Shown here: one piece after another, positions 6,144-10,298 of the stretch
Layout of the letters: the number at the start of each line of letters is the position of its first letter
Numbering within the stretch: the first letter of the stretch is position 1
From: Bacteroidota bacterium
GTDB taxonomy: Bacteria; Bacteroidota; Bacteroidia; Chitinophagales; Chitinophagaceae
Assembly (NCBI GenBank): GCA_023429365.1
Contig: JAEYVW010000328.1
Coordinates: 1-10,298 of the forward strand
Reading direction: 5' to 3'
Length of the DNA stretch: 10,298 nt
The notes under the pieces: generated by a model
What the model was told of the DNA's origin: nothing
Database searches by the model: none
The model's input: only the letters and a program-made list of their open reading frames with translations
Position numbers and translations under genes: made by a program

Positions 6144-7592
6144 ATGATCAAATCTCCTATAAAACTGGGTGCATGCCTGTTCTCATTTCTTCTGATGAGC
6201 CTGTTTGCTAAGGCGCAAGGTCCGGAGAAATGGGATCTTCGCGAGTGTGTGGAATATGCGCTTGAAAACAATATTTCCGTTCGCCAGGCAGACGTGCAGG
6301 CCAGGATCGTTGCCCTGACTTACGAGCAAAGCAAATTATCGCAATACCCTTCCATATTCTTACAAAATAGTTCGGGTTACCAGTTTGGTCGATCCATCGA
6401 CCCCTCTACAAACGAATTCACCAACGAGCGGATCTTATTTGCCAATCATGCCTTGAATGTAAACCTTGACCTGTTTAACTGGTTCAGCAAGAAGAACACC
6501 ATCGCAGCAAACAGGTTACAGGCCGAAGCTTATACGGAAGGTGTGGAAAAGGCAAAGAATGATATTGCCCTGAATGTGGCCAACGCATTTTTACAGATCG
6601 TCCTGAATGCGGAGCAGATCAAGATCAGCGATGTACAGGTGAAGCAAAGCCTGGAACAGGTAGATATCATCAGGAAACAGGTAACCGCGGGTGCATTGCC
6701 GGAATTGAACCTGGCCGAAATGGAAACACAATTGGCGACAGATAGTGCCAACCTTATCACCGCCAACTCAAACTACATTCTTTCTGTTTTGCAATTAAAA
6801 GCCTTACTGAATATTGACGCAGACGCGGCATTTGATGTGGCGATACCACCTGTTGAGCTGATACCGGTTGAACCCCTTGCCGAACTCGATCCCGCGATGG
6901 TGTACCAGCTGGCTACTACCAATATGCCCCAGCAAAAAATAAATGACCTGAACCTGCAGGCGGCTATAAAAAATGTGGCTGCTGCAAAAGGTGGCATGTA
7001 CCCGGCGCTTTCACTTTTCGGGGGACTGGACTCCAGGTATTCCAATGCGCAGAAATTATTTCCGGGAAATTTTATCAATAGTGTTATACCTATTGGTTTT
7101 GTCGACGTGAATGGCACCAATTATATCGTCAATACCCAAACGGAAGTGCCAACAACGTTTACAAAAAATACTTATTTCCGCCAGCTGAATAACAACTTCA
7201 GCCAGGGAATCGGACTAAGTCTGAATATCCCGATCTTCAATGGTGGCGCGGCGCGAACCAATTGGAAGAAAGCAAAACTGAACGTGATCAGTGTAGAACT
7301 TCAGAAAGAACTGGATTCAAAAACGCTGAAACAGGATATTTACCAGGCACATGCCAATGCGGTAGCCGCTTTGCAAAAATTCAACGCCCAAAGCAAATCG
7401 GTAGAGACCGCGCAGAAGGCCTATGATTTCGCGAAGAAAAGATTCGATGTGGGTTTATTGAATACGATCGACCTGATAACAAACCAGAATAATTTATTCC
7501 GTGCCAAGATCAATATGGTCTCGGCCCAGGCTGACTATGTATTTAAAATGAAATTGCTGGAGTTTTATAAAGGACAGGGATTGAAACTGTAA
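6144..7592 (+). CDS. TolC family outer-membrane efflux channel
   Basis: The 482-residue protein has a signal peptide (about 1-24, ending FAKAQ). It then has the two outer-membrane-efflux-protein repeats typical of TolC, starting WDLRECVEYALENNISVRQADVQ and recurring near the C-terminus (KAYDFAKKRFDVGLLNTIDLITNQN). Long helical stretches rich in Ala, Gln and Asn fit the periplasmic tunnel. It should form a trimeric channel connecting an inner-membrane pump to the outside. I start at the ATG at 6144: an upstream in-frame TTG (6111) would add 11 residues ahead of the signal peptide and is better read as the -33 promoter box. The periplasmic adaptor follows after 92 nt. Length is usual for Bacteroidota members. 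Confidence 0.9.
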   Translation: MIKSPIKLGACLFSFLLMSLFAKAQGPEKWDLRECVEYALENNISVRQADVQARIVALTYEQSKLSQYPSIFLQNSSGYQFGRSIDPSTNEFTNERILFANHALNVNLDLFNWFSKKNTIAANRLQAEAYTEGVEKAKNDIALNVANAFLQIVLNAEQIKISDVQVKQSLEQVDIIRKQVTAGALPELNLAEMETQLATDSANLITANSNYILSVLQLKALLNIDADAAFDVAIPPVELIPVEPLAELDPAMVYQLATTNMPQQKINDLNLQAAIKNVAAAKGGMYPALSLFGGLDSRYSNAQKLFPGNFINSVIPIGFVDVNGTNYIVNTQTEVPTTFTKNTYFRQLNNNFSQGIGLSLNIPIFNGGAARTNWKKAKLNVISVELQKELDSKTLKQDIYQAHANAVAALQKFNAQSKSVETAQKAYDFAKKRFDVGLLNTIDLITNQNNLFRAKINMVSAQADYVFKMKLLEFYKGQGLKL

Positions 7593-7684
7593 ACCCCGGC
7601 CAAACATATTCTTTAACCTTCCGTGCGAATGAACTAAAATATCATAGCCGGAAAATAATTATCCGCTTCAACGGATCTACACAT

Positions 7685-9049
7685 ATGAACAAAACTTTAA
7701 AATGGGTACTGATCATTGCAGGCGTACTGGTAGTTGGATTGATTATCTCAAAACTGGTGGGTGGAAAAGACGGAAAAGGAGAAAAAGTGGCGGTGGAAAA
7801 AGTAAGCAAACGAACTATTGTTGAAACAGTAACGGCCAGTGGTAACATTTATCCCGAAGTGGAAGTAAAGATCAGCCCGGATATCTCCGGCGAGATCACA
7901 GAGCTGAATGTACAGGAAGGCGACAGTGTGAAAAAAGGAGACGTCCTGGCCAGGATTTTTGCAGATATCTATGCATTACAAAGAGATGAAGCAGCTTCGC
8001 AGGTAGGACAAACGCAGGCCTCTGTGGAAAATAGTAAGGCTGCGCTTGAAGCTACAAAGGCAACGCTCGACCAGGCCAAACAGGCATATGACCGCAACAA
8101 AATGTTGTTTGATCAAAAAGTTATTTCACAGGCAGAATTCGAACAGTTTGAGACAAACTACCGGTCTGCCCAGGCCAACTACAATGCAGCGTTGCAAAGT
8201 ATCAGGGGATTACAGGCCAATGTTGTGGCGGCTCAAACGGGACTTACCCGTGCCAACAAAGACCTTGGACGCACGACTCTGGTAGCACCGATGGATGGCG
8301 TGATCTCTTCACTCAAGGTAAAGAAAGGAGAAAGAGTCGCGGGTAACAGTTTTAATGTTGGTACGGAAATGATGACTGTAGCCGACATGAGCGTAATGGA
8401 AGTAAGGGTGGATGTGGGTGAAAATGATATCGTAAAAGTGAATATCGGCGACTCAGCGGATATCGAACTGGATGCATACAACAACCGCAAATTCAAAGGT
8501 GTCGTGACACAGATCGCCAGCAGTACCAATGCGACCGCGGCCGTTGCAGCTACCAATGATGTAACCAACTACGAAGTAAGGATCCGCCTTGATCGTGACT
8601 CATACAAAGACCTGATTGATCCTTCCCGGCCCAAAAAATTTCCGTTCCGCCCCGGTATGAATGCCAATGCCGATATAAAAACACGTCGCAAGGATAATGT
8701 TCTGGCAGCACCGATCACCGCGGTCAATGCGAGGGTAAAAGGCAGCGACAAAAGTCTTTCTGATAAAAAACAGGAATCGGCCATGGGTAACGACGAGGAA
8801 AGCCAGTCAAATGCGGTGACTATGTCCGATGAACTGGAAGAAGTGGTTTTTGTATTACAGAAAGACGGTACCGTTAAGAAAGCCGTTGTTAAATCTGGTA
8901 TACAGGATATTAACTATATCGAGATCCTCAGCGGCCTTAGCGGTGGTGAAGAGGTTGTCATTGGCCCTTACAATGCAGTCAGCAAGACATTGAAAGACGG
9001 GTCAAAGGTTAATGTAGTGCCTAAGGAAAAGTTGTTCGAAAAGAAATAG
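7685..9049 (+). CDS. Periplasmic adaptor (HlyD/MacA-type membrane fusion protein)
   Basis: The 454-residue protein has one N-terminal membrane anchor (about 5-25). A split lipoyl domain follows (ISGEITELNVQEGDSVKKGDVLARI, and later LVAPMDGVISSLKVKKGERV), interrupted by a coiled-coil hairpin rich in Ala, Gln and Lys (about 95-190). Next come a beta-barrel domain (VDVGENDIVKVNIGDSADIELDAYN) and a membrane-proximal domain ending VVIGPYNAVSKTLKDGSKV. This is the MacA/RND adaptor order. It should bridge the TolC channel encoded upstream to an inner-membrane transporter. A low-complexity acidic and polar stretch (about 353-385, rich in Ser, Asp, Glu, Lys and Gln) interrupts the membrane-proximal region. 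No MacB-type ABC or RND pump gene is in the window; gpsA follows 79 nt later. Start ATG at 7685. Confidence 0.9.
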   Translation: MNKTLKWVLIIAGVLVVGLIISKLVGGKDGKGEKVAVEKVSKRTIVETVTASGNIYPEVEVKISPDISGEITELNVQEGDSVKKGDVLARIFADIYALQRDEAASQVGQTQASVENSKAALEATKATLDQAKQAYDRNKMLFDQKVISQAEFEQFETNYRSAQANYNAALQSIRGLQANVVAAQTGLTRANKDLGRTTLVAPMDGVISSLKVKKGERVAGNSFNVGTEMMTVADMSVMEVRVDVGENDIVKVNIGDSADIELDAYNNRKFKGVVTQIASSTNATAAVAATNDVTNYEVRIRLDRDSYKDLIDPSRPKKFPFRPGMNANADIKTRRKDNVLAAPITAVNARVKGSDKSLSDKKQESAMGNDEESQSNAVTMSDELEEVVFVLQKDGTVKKAVVKSGIQDINYIEILSGLSGGEEVVIGPYNAVSKTLKDGSKVNVVPKEKLFEKK

Positions 9050-9070
9050 CAGGTTGGATCGGTTGATCAC

Positions 9071-9124
9071 CTCAACCTCAACCTCAATCTCGATCTCAAC
9101 CTTACCCTCACCCTTAACCTCAAC
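9071..9124. repeat. Hexanucleotide tandem array, consensus CTCAAC, nine units
   Basis: Nine in-phase 6-nt units fill most of the gap before gpsA: four exact CTCAAC units and five variants (CTCAAT, CTCGAT, CTTACC, CTCACC, CTTAAC). The array ends 4 nt before the gpsA ATG. In frame it would read as repetitive Ser/Thr/Ile residues, so an upstream start at 9054 is rejected. Confidence 0.85.
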
Positions 9125-9128
9125 TCGT

Positions 9129-10172
9129 ATGGCTCGTAAATTCGGTGTTATCGGAAGCGGCAGTTGGGCGACAGCATTGGTTAAGATACTGACAGATAAC
9201 GGCCATGCTGTGAACTGGTGGATACGCAATGAAAAGACCATTGAATTCATCAGCCGGCGACACCACAATCCCAGCTATCTTCAATCCGTGAGTTTTGATA
9301 CAAGACTGCTCAGTATGACCAGTGATATCGATGACGTCATACGATCTTCTGAAGTTTTGATCATCGGTATTCCTTCAGCTTATATTGAACAAAGCATCGG
9401 GCACCTGCAGCCTGCCGATCTTGAAAATAAGAAGATCGTCAGCGCGGTAAAAGGGATCCTGCCGGAGCAAAACATCCTACTTAACTACTACCTGCAACAA
9501 AAATTCGGTTTTGCGATTGAAAATTATTTCGCGATACTGGGCCCCTGCCATGCGGAGGAAGTGGCGGCGGAAAAGCTATCCTATTTAACAATCTCCGGTA
9601 TAGATGTAACTAAAGCCGCGGAATTGGCGTCTTATTTTTCAAGCGGTTATATTAATACCATTATCAATCATGATATACTGGGTGTACAATATGCCGCGGT
9701 GCTGAAGAATATTTACGCTCTGGGTGCGGGGATTGCGCATGGGTTGGATTATGGAGACAATTTTTTAAGCGTGTATATCGCCAATAGCGCCGATGAAATG
9801 GCCTCCTTTCTCCGCGAGTTTGGAGCCGAGCATATTGTCGTGGGCGAACATGAAGGGGAAGATCCCATTACTCACCGGCGTACTCCCAACTATGCGGCTT
9901 CCGTGTACCTGGGCGACCTGCTGGTAACCTGTTATTCCCTGCACAGCCGCAACCGGACCTTTGGCAATATGATCGGAAAGGGGTATTCCGTTAAAGCAGC
10001 ACAGCTGGAACTGAACATGGTGGCAGAAGGATACAATGCGGCAAAATGTATTCATAATATTAACAAATCCGTTGAAGCACCTATGCCTATTGCGGAGTCA
10101 ATATATAAGATACTTTGGGAAAATGTTAAACCCGCCGATGGGTTTAAACAGATAGAAGAAGTGTTGGTCTGA
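9129..10172 (+). CDS. gpsA: Glycerol-3-phosphate dehydrogenase [NAD(P)+]
   Basis: The 347-residue cytoplasmic enzyme reduces dihydroxyacetone phosphate to sn-glycerol 3-phosphate for phospholipid synthesis. The N-terminal Rossmann fold carries FGVIGSGSWATALVKIL (the GxGxxA nucleotide site). Family-typical blocks follow: SAVKGI with K108, GPCHAEEV, VLKNIYALGAGIAHGLDYGDN with catalytic-type K193, and LGDLLVTCYSLHSRNRTFG, whose Arg contacts the cofactor. Length fits the usual 330-350. The ATG at 9129 is chosen because the family starts just before the GxGxxA motif; the 25 residues encoded upstream come from the CTCAAC array and are not credible. It follows the efflux adaptor with a 79-nt gap. 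No promoter is evident, so it may be read through from the efflux genes. Confidence 0.93.
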   Translation: MARKFGVIGSGSWATALVKILTDNGHAVNWWIRNEKTIEFISRRHHNPSYLQSVSFDTRLLSMTSDIDDVIRSSEVLIIGIPSAYIEQSIGHLQPADLENKKIVSAVKGILPEQNILLNYYLQQKFGFAIENYFAILGPCHAEEVAAEKLSYLTISGIDVTKAAELASYFSSGYINTIINHDILGVQYAAVLKNIYALGAGIAHGLDYGDNFLSVYIANSADEMASFLREFGAEHIVVGEHEGEDPITHRRTPNYAASVYLGDLLVTCYSLHSRNRTFGNMIGKGYSVKAAQLELNMVAEGYNAAKCIHNINKSVEAPMPIAESIYKILWENVKPADGFKQIEEVLV

Positions 10173-10190
10173 CAGGTAGGTTTTGAAGTA

Positions 10191-10222
10191 TAAGTTCCAG
10201 TAAACTTCAGAGCCGGAACTTA
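10191..10222. terminator. Possible terminator after gpsA
   Basis: TAAGTTCC (10191-10198) and GGAACTTA (10215-10222) form a perfect 8-bp inverted repeat around a 16-nt loop, 18 nt after the gpsA stop. On the plus strand AACTTTTAATT follows, which is only weakly U-rich. The stem is AT-rich and the loop long, so efficiency is doubtful. Confidence 0.38.
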
Positions 10223-10233
10223 AACTTTTAATT

Positions 10234-10298
10234 ATGCCTCTGTCTTATCATGGTTTTGGTCCCGCTGCCATTTTGATAATGATCGTTTCGGTGATCAT
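10234..10298 (+). CDS. Possible start of a truncated hydrophobic protein
   Basis: An ATG at 10234 opens a frame that runs to the window edge (21 codons), giving MPLSYHGFGPAAILIMIVSVI, hydrophobic and perhaps a membrane segment. The opposite strand is also open from the edge to a TGA at 10248-10250 and could instead be the end of a convergent gene ending MAAGPKP. The strand cannot be decided from so little sequence, and no family is recognised. Confidence 0.28.
   Translation, partial: MPLSYHGFGPAAILIMIVSVI

Noticed and set aside
8233..8568. Long open frame on the minus strand inside the adaptor gene
   Set aside because: It lies wholly within a well-supported gene on the other strand, has no recognisable domain, and fits a codon-bias shadow; the same applies to the other internal opposite-strand frames such as 3975-4310 and 5460-5873.

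Overview
The window looks like chromosomal DNA of a Bacteroidota bacterium, probably Chitinophagaceae or a close relative. The grounds are the styles of the encoded proteins (a TonB-dependent receptor, a Bacteroidota-type TolC and membrane-fusion pair, a MetC-type lyase), the absence of clear Shine-Dalgarno sites before most starts, and sites matching the Bacteroidota promoter consensus (TTG near -33, TANNTTTG near -7). This placement is inference from sequence alone.

Layout. Bases 1-157 hold a small GC-rich hairpin and no gene. Bases 158-361 hold two minus-strand copies of a tRNA-Arg(CCG) gene. The right copy folds normally. The left copy is identical to it over 68 bases, but has a 28-bp palindrome inserted in the D-loop and a broken outer acceptor stem. 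A marC-family membrane gene (398-973, minus) and a BtuB-like TonB-dependent receptor (1228-3108, minus) follow. The receptor is preceded by a cobalamin riboswitch (about 3219-3409, minus), which supports a role in vitamin B12 uptake. Divergent to this is a plus-strand pair only 3 nt apart: an APC-family amino-acid permease (3529-4914) and a MetC-type cystathionine beta-lyase (4918-6081) that keeps all the active-site residues I could align to the E. coli enzyme from memory. Then come a TolC-type outer-membrane channel (6144-7592), its likely periplasmic adaptor (7685-9049), and glycerol-3-phosphate dehydrogenase gpsA (9129-10172). The final about 125 bases hold a possible terminator and perhaps the edge of another gene.

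How the genes fit together. The receptor and riboswitch form a B12-responsive uptake unit. The permease and lyase probably form a small amino-acid or sulfur-metabolism operon. TolC and the adaptor are two thirds of a tripartite efflux pump; the inner-membrane component is not in the window, and a housekeeping gene sits where it is often found.

I see no clear novel multi-gene system. The most unusual item is the palindrome-interrupted tRNA copy. The second is a set of short degenerate tandem arrays (7-, 7- and 6-nt units with a CTCA-like core, plus an imperfect 47-nt repeat) that occupy several intergenic gaps and abut or overlap gene ends.
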